Positions 18,894 to 26,024 of a stretch of 64,000 bases of DNA are shown piece after piece. The stretch covers positions 170,112 to 234,111 of the forward strand of contig JACZXQ010000003.1 in assembly GCA_022571515.1 (NCBI GenBank). Reading direction: 5' to 3'. A model generated the notes under the pieces. That model was not told the origin of the DNA, ran no database searches, and saw only the letters and a program-made list of their open reading frames with translations. The DNA is from Gemmatimonadota bacterium. GTDB taxonomy: Bacteria > Gemmatimonadota > Gemmatimonadetes > Longimicrobiales > Gaopeijiaceae. The position numbers were made by a program, and so were the translations under genes. Numbering within the stretch: the first letter of the stretch is position 1; the number at the start of each line of letters is the position of its first letter.

Positions 18894-19874
18894 TCAGCCC
18901 CCCGTCTGCGAGAGCGCGACCAGGCCGCCCGACCCGACTTCGCTTCCTTGAACGAGATCGTGCCGTTCAGGCTTGATGCGGAGGGTTTCTTCGATGAGAG
19001 GTTGGATGTCCTCGCCGCGGCGGAGAGGGTCTCTGAGATTGGTCTGGATGGCCCCGAACAGGCACGGACGGAGATGCCCGTCAGCGGTGAGCCGCAGCCG
19101 ATTGCAGTCATCACAGAAGTTGTGACTCATCGGCGTGATCACACCGATCGTGCCTACTGCCTCCGGATAGCGATAGTACGTAGCCGGGCCGTTTCCCACG
19201 GGACCTTCGACCGGCTGGAGGGCATCCACGTCTCGCAGTCGCGCGAGGGCTTCGCTACACGAGAGGAAGCTCTCCGCACTGAGCTCCAGGTTGGAGCCGG
19301 TCGGCATGATCTCGATGAAGCGCACGTGGAGGGGCCGTTCTCTAGTCAACTCCGCAAACGCCTCGATCTCGTCGTCGTTGCGACCCCGCATCAGCACGAC
19401 GTTGATCTTGATGGGGTGGAACCCAACCGCCTCGGCCGCGGCGAGACCCTCCATGATGTTGGCGTAGGATCCGGGGCGACGAACCAACTCGTCGACTCGA
19501 TCGGCCTGCAGCGAGTCGAGCGAGATGTTCACCCGGTCGAGGCCGGCTCGCTTGAGGGCCTCGGCTTCCTTGGCGAACAGAATGGCGTTCGTGGAAAGCG
19601 AGATGTCCTGGATCCCGTCGATCCCAGAGAGCATCTCGACCAGGTCCACCAGATCGCGTCGCACCAAGGGCTCCCCACCCGTCAGTCGGACACGCTTGAG
19701 GCCCATCCCGGCAGCGGTACGCACGATGGTCGTGATCTCCTCGTACGTGAGGATCTCCGCCCGCTTTAGCCAGGGAAGGCCCTCCAGGGGCATGCAGTAA
19801 ATACAACGCAGATTGCATTTGTCCGTGACCGAGATCCGTAGGTACTCGATCTGGCGACCGAATTGATCGATCAT
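18894..19874 (-). CDS. moaA: GTP 3',8-cyclase
   Basis: Radical-SAM enzyme for the first step of molybdopterin synthesis, making the cyclised GTP intermediate. The N-terminal cluster motif is CNLRCIYC (Cys20, 24, 27); the second cluster uses CDDCNRLRL and the distal cysteine in LRPCLF near residues 250-270. The C-terminus ends in the functional double glycine (ALSQTGG). The ATG at 19874 is chosen because it overlaps the moaE stop as ATGA, giving 326 residues. A T8 run follows the gene in the minus strand, but no clean hairpin precedes it. Confidence 0.95.
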   Translation of the reverse strand: MIDQFGRQIEYLRISVTDKCNLRCIYCMPLEGLPWLKRAEILTYEEITTIVRTAAGMGLKRVRLTGGEPLVRRDLVDLVEMLSGIDGIQDISLSTNAILFAKEAEALKRAGLDRVNISLDSLQADRVDELVRRPGSYANIMEGLAAAEAVGFHPIKINVVLMRGRNDDEIEAFAELTRERPLHVRFIEIMPTGSNLELSAESFLSCSEALARLRDVDALQPVEGPVGNGPATYYRYPEAVGTIGVITPMSHNFCDDCNRLRLTADGHLRPCLFGAIQTNLRDPLRRGEDIQPLIEETLRIKPERHDLVQGSEVGSGGLVALSQTGG

Positions 19875-20317
19875 GCTCCACCCTCCGCCGAGACTCCCGG
19901 CTTTGGGCCCGCCACCCACTCCGAGGTACCGTCCTCGAAGCGTTCCTTCTTCCATACGGGCAGTCGAACCTTGATCTCTTCGATGACGTAGCGCGAGGCC
20001 TCATACGCGTCGGCGCGGTGCACGCTCGACACCGCGATCGCCACGCTGACGTCACCGATCCCCAATTCACCTACCCGATGGACCGCCGCCAAGTGCCCCA
20101 CCCCGTATCGGTCCTCGGCCTCCGCGAGAATCTCGTCGAGCGTGCCCCGGGCCATCTCGTCATAGGCGTCATACCGCATCGCCTCGACACGGCGCCCTTC
20201 ATTGTGGTTTCTGACGACGCCCAGGAAGAGGATCACGGCACCGCTCGAGGGATCGCCGACGCGAGCGAGCAGCGCCTGAGGATCGATGGCATCCGTGGTG
20301 ATCTGCGCGCGCGGCAT
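19871..20317 (-). CDS. moaE: molybdopterin synthase catalytic subunit
   Basis: Catalytic subunit that adds the dithiolene sulfurs, donated by MoaD, to precursor Z. The 148 residues contain the typical LGVVRNHNEGRRVEAMRYDAY N-terminal block, HRVGELGIGDVSVAIAVSS, and the active-site lysines in IKVRLPVWKKERFEDG. The ATG at 20317 gives the usual length; the reading frame stays open to 20395 but that extension runs into moaD and is not family-like. It lies 19 bp after moaD. Confidence 0.94.
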   Translation of the reverse strand: MPRAQITTDAIDPQALLARVGDPSSGAVILFLGVVRNHNEGRRVEAMRYDAYDEMARGTLDEILAEAEDRYGVGHLAAVHRVGELGIGDVSVAIAVSSVHRADAYEASRYVIEEIKVRLPVWKKERFEDGTSEWVAGPKPGVSAEGGA

Positions 20318-20336
20318 CGTCGAAGACGCGACCGGA

Positions 20337-20582
20337 TCAGCCGCCCGCCACAGGCGGAATGACGGCGACCTCGTCGCCGTCGGCAAGGACGGCATCGGAC
20401 GTGCAGTAGCTCCGGTTCACCGCGACGGCCGGATCGGAGGGAAGCACGGACGCCGCATCGTCACGCTCACGCAGTACCGTGATCAAGTCGGACACCGTGG
20501 CACCGTCGGGCAGATCGACATCGAATTCCGCGCCTCCCATAATCTCTCGGTACGACGCGAAGAACAGGGCTCTGATCTTCAA
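20337..20582 (-). CDS. moaD: molybdopterin synthase sulfur carrier subunit
   Basis: Small ubiquitin-like sulfur carrier (81 residues) that ends with the required double glycine (PVAGG), to which the thiocarboxylate is attached. It starts with the unusual codon TTG at 20582, 6 bases after GAGG. It is the first gene of moaD-moaE-moaA. moaC, moaB and moeA are not in the window, so the rest of the pathway is encoded elsewhere. Confidence 0.93.
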   Translation of the reverse strand: MKIRALFFASYREIMGGAEFDVDLPDGATVSDLITVLRERDDAASVLPSDPAVAVNRSYCTSDAVLADGDEVAVIPPVAGG

Positions 20583-20693
20583 GGGAAACCTCGTGGAAGA
20601 AAAAGCGGCGGTCAGCGGACGCCACTACCAGTGTGCCTGAAGGTAGAGAAACCGCGAGCCTCGGGTCAACGCCGAGCAACGCCAGCGGGTGGA

Positions 20694-21269
20694 TCAGCCC
20701 GGTGGCCAGTTTCCCCCCCGACGGAACCCGCTTGGCGGCGAGCCGCCCCCCGGCATCATTCCCCGGTCCCGCCCTCCGCCTCGACGAAGACGGCGAATCC
20801 GATCGGCGAAGACGTCGCGAGCCTGAAACAGGCGCAACACCTGGTCGGGCCGTAGCGTTTGGAGTAGCGCGTCCTTCTCGTCCCTGAATAGCTGCGCCTC
20901 CTCTTGGCGAAGCTGGGTGATCGCCTCCAACGCCTCCCTCGCCTCGGCCTCGGGTATCTCCTCGCCATCGGCCCGGCGGGCTCGGAAATTCTGCACACGC
21001 TCCCGGGTCACCAGCTCACGCCGTGCGAAGTCGACGCGTTGCTGACGGAACGTGGCCATCACCCCCTGGACGCTCGCTCGCTCGCCGTTCGTGAGAGCGA
21101 GGTCGGCGAAAAGCCTGCGCTCGAAGGTGGCCCTTACGCGTTGCTCCATCTCGATGCGGACGCGCGCCTGCGTCCTCAACGGATTCCGGCCGCGGCGCTG
21201 TGCAAGCAGCGGTCCGGGAACAGCGACCAGTACCGCCGCAAGGGCCGTGATGATCCTCCGTTTGTTCAT
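20694..21269 (-). CDS. small exported Spy/CpxP-like protein
   Basis: An exported protein of 191 residues, with a signal peptide (MNKRRIITALAAVLVAVPG, cleavage near LLAQ) and then a long, charged, alpha-helical region rich in Arg, Glu and Gln (residues about 35-155), followed by an Arg/Gly-rich tail. The helical region resembles LTxxQ-type periplasmic proteins (Spy, CpxP), here read as LTNGERASVQGVMATFRQQR; these bind ions or misfolded protein. The start overlaps the anti-sigma stop as ATGA, so it is co-translated as the third gene of an ECF sigma operon. It may be the sensor or a target of that system. Function is inferred only from context. Confidence 0.7.
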   Translation of the reverse strand: MNKRRIITALAAVLVAVPGPLLAQRRGRNPLRTQARVRIEMEQRVRATFERRLFADLALTNGERASVQGVMATFRQQRVDFARRELVTRERVQNFRARRADGEEIPEAEAREALEAITQLRQEEAQLFRDEKDALLQTLRPDQVLRLFQARDVFADRIRRLRRGGGRDRGMMPGGGSPPSGFRRGGNWPPG

Positions 21270-21715
21270 CCGCCTAGCTCCTCCAAGAGCTCCGCGAGCG
21301 CTTCGTCGGAGAGGTCGTCCAGCATTGCCACTCCCGCGATGAACCCGTCGTCGGTCGGCCACGTCATTGCGAGCGGCTCCTCGACCAACACTCCATTTCC
21401 GTTGCCGGGCGGCTGACGCCACATGAGCGCCGTTCCCAGGGCCAACACCACGATGGCCGCAGCCGCGAGGCGTGGGCCCATCCACACGCGCCGACGAAGT
21501 GGCGTCGCGGCGATAGATGCCGTTACTCGCTCCACGAGATCGTCCGGCAGGATCGGCGCCCCGGCGTGGAGCGCACGAACGAGGCTCGCCTCCGCACTAC
21601 ACTCCCCACAGCCGTCGACGTGGTCCTCGACAAAGCGTCGGTCGGCGGCGCCGAGCTCTGCCCTCACCCAAGGGGCAAGGAGCTCTTTTACGCGGTCACA
21701 GCCGTTTGCGTTCAT
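21266..21715 (-). CDS. zinc-finger-type anti-sigma factor
   Basis: Membrane-bound regulator (149 residues) likely to hold the ECF sigma factor encoded just upstream. The cytoplasmic N-terminus has the H-x3-C-x2-C zinc-binding anti-sigma motif (HVDGCGEC, about residues 32-39), followed by a single hydrophobic segment (AAAAIVVLALGTALMW, about 85-100) and a short outer acidic C-terminus. The start overlaps the sigma gene as ATGA, and the stop overlaps the next gene in the same way, a tight three-gene operon. Confidence 0.85.
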   Translation of the reverse strand: MNANGCDRVKELLAPWVRAELGAADRRFVEDHVDGCGECSAEASLVRALHAGAPILPDDLVERVTASIAATPLRRRVWMGPRLAAAAIVVLALGTALMWRQPPGNGNGVLVEEPLAMTWPTDDGFIAGVAMLDDLSDEALAELLEELGG

Positions 21716-22263
21716 ATCATCATCTCTCTGAGACGACGGATGCCGTGATGGTAGTTCACCCGGGCCGCACCCTCCGATGAGCCGATGATCTCACCGATCT
21801 CCCTAAAGCTCAAGCCTTCATCGATTCGCAACGTAACGGCCAGGCGTTGCTTGTCCGGTAGTTTGGCCACCATAACACGCGCCTGCTCCGCCTCCTGTTT
21901 CAACGCCGTGACATCGCCCGCCTCGGGTTGGCCGGAAACCAGAGTCCCGGCGCTCTCCAATGCCTGCTCGGCACGTCGCTTCCGTTTGCGAAAAACACCC
22001 TTGGCCTCATTACCGGCAATGGTCAACAACCATGTCCGAAACGAAGCGTCGCCTCGAAAACGGGGAAGCGCCCTGACGGCCTTCACGAAACACTCCTGCG
22101 TGGCGTCGGCGGCCTCGTCGTCATCACCCAGAACGCCCCTGCACACCCGGTACACGCTCGCGATGTGCCTTGCGCAGAGCTCATCCAAGGCCTTTCGATC
22201 GCCCTCTTTGGCAAGGCGCACCAAGTCTGAGTCGGGCAGACCACCGGCTACTTCCTTCACCAT
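21712..22263 (-). CDS. ECF-type RNA polymerase sigma factor
   Basis: Extracytoplasmic-function sigma factor of 183 residues. Region 2 includes DATQECFVKAVRALPRFRGDASFRTWLLTIAGNEAKG (core binding and -10 recognition), and region 4 has LPDKQRLAVTLRIDEGLSFREIGEIIGSSEGAARVNYHHG, the helix-turn-helix for the -35. It is transcribed with its anti-sigma factor and a small exported protein. A 15-bp inverted repeat lies 24-38 bp upstream of the start and may belong to its promoter. Confidence 0.93.
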   Translation of the reverse strand: MVKEVAGGLPDSDLVRLAKEGDRKALDELCARHIASVYRVCRGVLGDDDEAADATQECFVKAVRALPRFRGDASFRTWLLTIAGNEAKGVFRKRKRRAEQALESAGTLVSGQPEAGDVTALKQEAEQARVMVAKLPDKQRLAVTLRIDEGLSFREIGEIIGSSEGAARVNYHHGIRRLREMMI

Positions 22264-22286
22264 GAATCAGACGCCCGGGGACTGAA

Positions 22287-22301
22287 ATCCGTTAAGCGGA
22301 T
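22287..22301. promoter_or_regulatory. 15-bp inverted repeat upstream of the ECF sigma gene
   Basis: ATCCGTTAAGCGGAT is a perfect 5-5-5 inverted repeat 24 bp before the sigma factor start codon. Its position fits an operator or part of an autoregulated promoter. No matching repeat was noticed elsewhere in the window. Confidence 0.35.
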
Positions 22302-22408
22302 CGTCCGGAGTACGGGGGAACAAGGAGTCGCTTCTGTACAGGCGATGCCCAATCGGATGGGGGTAACCGCTTATCTGGACGGCGTTGAGACGGGCGCGAG
22401 CGAGAGCC

Positions 22409-22711
22409 TCAGTCGTCGCTCATCCCGTCCAACTGCCCAACGCGGGTGCGGAGGTGCTTGGAGGGCTTGAACACCGGGACACTGCGCGACGCTACCTCGA
22501 CAGGCGCTCCGGTTCTCGGGTTGCGAGCCATGCGGCTCTTGCGCCGACGGACCTTGAACGTGCCGAAGCCTCGAATCTCAATGTTCTCACCGTTGGCCAA
22601 AGCGCGTTTGATGGCATTTAGAAAGCCATCTACAACCAGCGCGCAGTCCTTCTTGGTGATTCCGGGTCCGATGGCCTCGGCGACCTGCTCAACGAGGTCC
22701 GCTTTCGTCAT
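22409..22711 (-). CDS. hup: HU/IHF-family DNA-binding protein
   Basis: Histone-like protein that bends or wraps DNA. From the ATG at 22711 it has 100 residues: helical dimer part (MTKADLVEQVAEAIGPG...), then the DNA-arm signature GFGTFKVRRRKSRMARNPRTGAPVEV, and a 10-residue C-terminal extra. GGAGG lies 5 bases before the chosen start; a longer reading to 22771 has a proline-rich, non-family extension. Whether it is HU or an IHF-like subunit cannot be fixed from sequence alone. Confidence 0.92.
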   Translation of the reverse strand: MTKADLVEQVAEAIGPGITKKDCALVVDGFLNAIKRALANGENIEIRGFGTFKVRRRKSRMARNPRTGAPVEVASRSVPVFKPSKHLRTRVGQLDGMSDD

Positions 22712-22824
22712 CCATTCCTCCGAAGGTGGTTTTGGTGTCCCGGTTTCGGTTTGGGGCAGCCACGGTAGCACGCCGAAGCCTGGAACGTCAAGTGGCCCTT
22801 GTATCTAGGCCCCCTGCGCATCGC

Positions 22825-23964
22825 CTACTTCGCTTCGCCCGCTACCATTGAGTCGATGAATTGATCGAAGAGATAGCGGCTGTCATGCGGTCCCGGTGCT
22901 GCTTCGGGATGGTACTGCACCGAAAACACAGGGCGGGACTTATGCGCCAGTCCCTCCACCGTATCGTCGTAAAGGTTGACGTGGGTGAGCCGCAGATCGG
23001 GTGCCCCGGGCAGGTCGTCGCCGTCGCCTCTGAGAACGGCAAAACCGTGATTCTGCGAGGTGATCTCGACGATGTCCCGGTCGAGATTGCGAACCGGGTG
23101 ATTCACACCGTGATGCCCGAACGGCAACTTGAACGTCGTTGCTCCGAAGGCCCGAGCAATGAGCTGGTGTCCGAGGCAGATACCGAAGACCGGGATGTTT
23201 TCGTCGGCCAGCCGCCGAATCGCTTCCGTCGCGTTGTCGACGGCCGCGGGATCTCCCGGACCATTCGAGATGAAAAGTCCGTCGGGCGCCATGCCGATGA
23301 CTTCGTCGGCGGACGTGCCGGCTGGAATCACAGTGACGCGACATCCCCGCTGAGCCAGCAGCGCCGGTGAGGTGGCCTTCACGCCGAAATCGTATGCAAT
23401 GACGTGAAATCGTTCATCCGTCTCCGCAGGCACCTCGTACGGAGCCGCAGTCGAGACCCCGCGCGCGAGGTCCAGCCCTTCCATTCGCGGGTGCTCCATG
23501 ATCCGCTCCAAGAGCTCCGCCTCAGGTAGCTCTGCCGGAGCGATGGCACCGCGCATCGAACCCTCCGCACGAATGTGCCGCGTCAAAGCGCGTGTGTCGA
23601 TCTCGGAGAGCGCAACGATGCCGTGTCGCGACAGGTAGGCCTGGAGAGACTCGCTCGCCCGCCAGGAGTTGAAGTGCTCCGAAACCTCCCGGACGATGAA
23701 ACCGGATACCTTCGGGCCAGGTGACTCTTCGTCCCCCTCGTTCACACCATAGTTACCGATGAGCGGGTAGGTCATGCACACCAACTGGCCCGAATAGGAG
23801 GGATCCGTCAGTACCTCCTGATAACCCGTCATCGCCGTGTTGAAGACGACCTCCCCCAAGGCCGATCCCAGCGCACCGAAGCCTCTGCCCTCGAATCGAC
23901 GTCCGTCTTCGAGGAGAAGGTATGCTGGCGAGCTTCCTGGATGGCGTGTCAAGAGTCCCCGCAT
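22825..23964 (-). CDS. carA: carbamoyl-phosphate synthase, small (glutaminase) chain
   Basis: Supplies ammonia from glutamine for carbamoyl phosphate, used in pyrimidine and arginine synthesis. The 379 residues begin with the small-chain domain (YLLLEDGRRFEGRGFGALG, VFNTAMTGYQEVLTDPSY) and end in a class I glutaminase with Cys nucleophile in FGICLGHQLIARAFG and the His-Pro-Glu of VQYHPEAAPGPHD. The start is an ATG at 23964; no clear ribosome-binding site precedes it, so another start is possible. carB is not adjacent. It faces away from the RNase H gene. Confidence 0.94.
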   Translation of the reverse strand: MRGLLTRHPGSSPAYLLLEDGRRFEGRGFGALGSALGEVVFNTAMTGYQEVLTDPSYSGQLVCMTYPLIGNYGVNEGDEESPGPKVSGFIVREVSEHFNSWRASESLQAYLSRHGIVALSEIDTRALTRHIRAEGSMRGAIAPAELPEAELLERIMEHPRMEGLDLARGVSTAAPYEVPAETDERFHVIAYDFGVKATSPALLAQRGCRVTVIPAGTSADEVIGMAPDGLFISNGPGDPAAVDNATEAIRRLADENIPVFGICLGHQLIARAFGATTFKLPFGHHGVNHPVRNLDRDIVEITSQNHGFAVLRGDGDDLPGAPDLRLTHVNLYDDTVEGLAHKSRPVFSVQYHPEAAPGPHDSRYLFDQFIDSMVAGEAK

Positions 23965-24146
23965 TAGTGGGTTTGGCGATGGTGGATCGGCCCCGAATCT
24001 AGATGGCGGCCGGGCTCCGTCAAGGTGGTCTTTGGTCCGAGTAGCTCTCGCCAGGACGAGTACAGACGAGAGCGCTTCCCCCACCACGCCGGCCCATCTA
24101 CCTTAGCCCGGTCGACATCCATTTATACCTCGCTGCGGAGGCCCGG

Positions 24147-24713
24147 ATCGCCACACCCATCCTACACATTCACGTCGACGAGTCGTGCCTGGGAAACCAA
24201 TTCCAGGGCCGCGCCAATCCCGGTGGAGCCGCAGGCCTGGTCGAGTTCTGGAACGGAGACGAATGGGTTCGCCGTGACTACTGGTTATCGGAGCGCGACA
24301 CCACCAACAACCGAATGGCCATCCGAAGCGGTATCGAGGGGCTCACGCTCTTGACCCAACGCTGCCGGGTCGAAGTAGTCTCCGACAGCCAGTACCTGGT
24401 GAAGGGCATGAACGAATGGCTCCCCGGGTGGAAGGCGAAGGGTTGGAAGCGTAAGGGCGGCCCGATTCAGAACCTCGAACTCTGGCAGCAACTCGAACGC
24501 GTCGCGGCCGGCCAGGACGTGCAGTGGAGTTGGGTGCGGGGCCACGCCGGTCATCCCAAGAACGAGTACGCGAACGACCTCGCGGTTCAAGCCGCCCAGG
24601 AACTGACACAATCCGGTGGGCTCGTGCCCTCGGGATTTCAGGCCTGGTTGGAGGAGCAGCGCGAAAAAAAGGGCCGGTATCTCGATTACTTCGAATTCCA
24701 AGCGCCGGCTTAG
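24147..24713 (+). CDS. RNase H type I-like protein, atypical active site, start codon unresolved
   Basis: Most likely degrades RNA in RNA:DNA hybrids, or is an inactive relative. Read from 24147, the fold is clear: VDESCLGN (Asp11), NPGGAAG, DTTNNRM, VVSDSQYLVKGMNEWL (Asp80), WSWVRGHAGHPKNEYANDLA (His133, Asp144), then an extra C-terminal 35 residues. The residue that should be the catalytic Glu after NNRM is Ala (58), and the usual Gly after the first Asp is Glu, with a 4-5-residue insert (GNQFQGRANPGG). No ATG, GTG or TTG occurs in frame between the upstream stop (24042) and 24315, which is already inside the fold. An ATC at 24147, 5 bases after GGAGG, is a possible rare start; ATT at 24168 is another. 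Confidence 0.75.
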   Translation: MATPILHIHVDESCLGNQFQGRANPGGAAGLVEFWNGDEWVRRDYWLSERDTTNNRMAIRSGIEGLTLLTQRCRVEVVSDSQYLVKGMNEWLPGWKAKGWKRKGGPIQNLELWQQLERVAAGQDVQWSWVRGHAGHPKNEYANDLAVQAAQELTQSGGLVPSGFQAWLEEQREKKGRYLDYFEFQAPA

Positions 24714-24748
24714 GATTCCAGGCCCCAAGAACGACGGGTAGCCTAGAC

Positions 24749-24789
24749 AAAAAAAAAGAAAGCCCTCGGTGCGGCGAACCGCTCCGAGG
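24749..24789 (-). terminator. strong intrinsic terminator, minus strand
   Basis: A hairpin with arms 24764-24769/24784-24789 (CCTCGG/CCGAGG) and 24771-24774/24779-24782 (GCGG/CCGC) around a CGAA tetraloop, with one T-T mismatch. On the minus strand it is followed by CTTTC and nine T residues (A9 at 24749-24757). On the plus strand it may also weakly end the RNase H transcript. Confidence 0.8.
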
Positions 24790-25092
24790 ACTTCCTTTTC
24801 CGCTGGCAGGAGTCGACCCTTGCCTGGTCCTCCCCGCCTAAGAACTGTCTTGCGACCGTCCTTTCGCCGGGCAGTTGTTTCAACTCCCCTTACCCTCATC
24901 GCGCGGTCCGCGACTCAGGCGCCCCGAGCTCTCAGGGCTACGACGGAGACCAGCGACTTCTCCATCGGCTCACCGGAAACCAAGCTTCCGATTCGCATCG
25001 CCACCGCGGTATCCCGCTCGGCGACTCACGCCTCTGCATCCACCGAAGGGATGATCTGCATCATCGATTCAGCAGGCCACATGCCGATGCGC
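24749..25092 (-). ncRNA. candidate non-coding RNA transcription unit (unidentified)
   Basis: A stretch with no supported protein gene, but with a promoter-like pair at its upstream end and a strong terminator at its downstream end on the minus strand, predicting a transcript of about 340 nt. In the most open frame it is interrupted by stops, and only an 18-residue ORF with ATG is available. I checked for the conserved cores of RNase P RNA, tmRNA and the cobalamin riboswitch and did not find them. It may also be the leader of an unrecognised element. Confidence 0.35.
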
Positions 25093-25098
25093 ACCGAC

Positions 25099-25127
25099 AG
25101 TATTCAATATCCACGCCACGAGGTCAA
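25099..25127 (-). promoter_or_regulatory. sigma-70-type promoter driving the candidate ncRNA
   Basis: On the minus strand TTGACC (25127-25122) and AATACT (25104-25099) are separated by 17 bp, matching the consensus at five and four of six positions. Predicted start of transcription is near 25092. The surrounding 25130-25220 DNA is notably AT-rich compared with the rest of the window. Confidence 0.5.
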
Positions 25128-25356
25128 GCTTTTCGAACAGTGCTCACTTCGTTTCGATCATTACGCTGTAACATGTTGTATATCAATGATATAACCCACT
25201 TTTTCAATCTTGCTTCGGCGCGTAACGCGCGGACGTAAACAAGCCGGTATCTTGGGCCACTCTCCTCAACGACAAGCACTTGAGAAATTCCGATATCCAA
25301 AAACCAATGAGCACCGCGGGAGCCGGCCGGAGTGATTCAGATATCCAATTTGTTGT

Positions 25357-26010
25357 CTAAGCAACAAGAATTTCGCGGTCGAGAACCTCACCCGTAGCCA
25401 CCAGTATCGGATCGACCACGTCGGAGACGGCGACCGGCCTTCCCAAGCATTCCGAAATCGAAGTGACCTCGCGGTCATGGAGGCCGCAAGGAACGATGGT
25501 GTCGAAATAGGAAAGGTCGGTGGCGACGTTCAACGCGAATCCGTGCGAGGTGATCCAGCGGCTGGAAATACGCACGCCGACAGCGGCGATCTTCTGCTCT
25601 CCGACCCACACACCCGTCAGCCCCACCTCCCGGCGTCCCTCGAGATCGAATGAGCGAAGCGCCCTGATGAGGATCTCCTCCAAGTCCCTGAGGTAGCGGT
25701 GGGCATCCCGCCGGTCGGGCTTGAGGTCGAGAATGGGATAGCCGATGAGCTGACCCGGGCCATGGTAGGTGACGTCCCCTCCCCTACCCGCATCCGCAAG
25801 CTGGATACCCAAGCGGCGGCGGGTCGCCTCGTCAGCCACCACGTGGTCCACATTGCTACTCCCCCCCAGAGTGATGACGTGCGGGTGCTCCAAGAGAAGA
25901 AGCTGATCCGGAATGATCCCCGCCCGTCGTTGCTCGACGAGCTCCGCCTGCATCTCGACGGCCTGGTCGTAGGGTACGACCCCGAGTCGGCGCGCCTCGA
26001 GAACCAACAC
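25357..26010 (-). CDS. lipB: lipoyl(octanoyl) transferase
   Basis: Moves octanoyl groups from acyl carrier protein to the lipoyl domains of 2-oxoacid dehydrogenases. The 217 residues contain GRGGDVTYHGPGQLIGYPI, the active-site lysine in GEQKIAAVGVRIS and the catalytic cysteine in TIVPCGLHDREVTS. It lies 14 bp after the E2 gene, whose lipoyl domain is its likely substrate, so this is a functional operon. The last gene of the long minus-strand cluster; a 6-bp AT-rich hairpin surrounds its stop codon. Confidence 0.95.
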   Translation of the reverse strand: MLVLEARRLGVVPYDQAVEMQAELVEQRRAGIIPDQLLLLEHPHVITLGGSSNVDHVVADEATRRRLGIQLADAGRGGDVTYHGPGQLIGYPILDLKPDRRDAHRYLRDLEEILIRALRSFDLEGRREVGLTGVWVGEQKIAAVGVRISSRWITSHGFALNVATDLSYFDTIVPCGLHDREVTSISECLGRPVAVSDVVDPILVATGEVLDREILVA

Positions 26011-26024
26011 CAGGCTTCTAGCCT

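Noticed and set aside
24315..24713. RNase H starting at the ATG at 24315
   Set aside because: This would remove the first catalytic Asp and the beta strands before it, which are well preserved upstream in the same frame.
24769..25194. 141-codon plus-strand open frame in the 640-bp gap after RNase H
   Set aside because: No signal, motif or start site; composition is Ser/Thr/Arg-rich, and a promoter and terminator on the other strand explain the region better.
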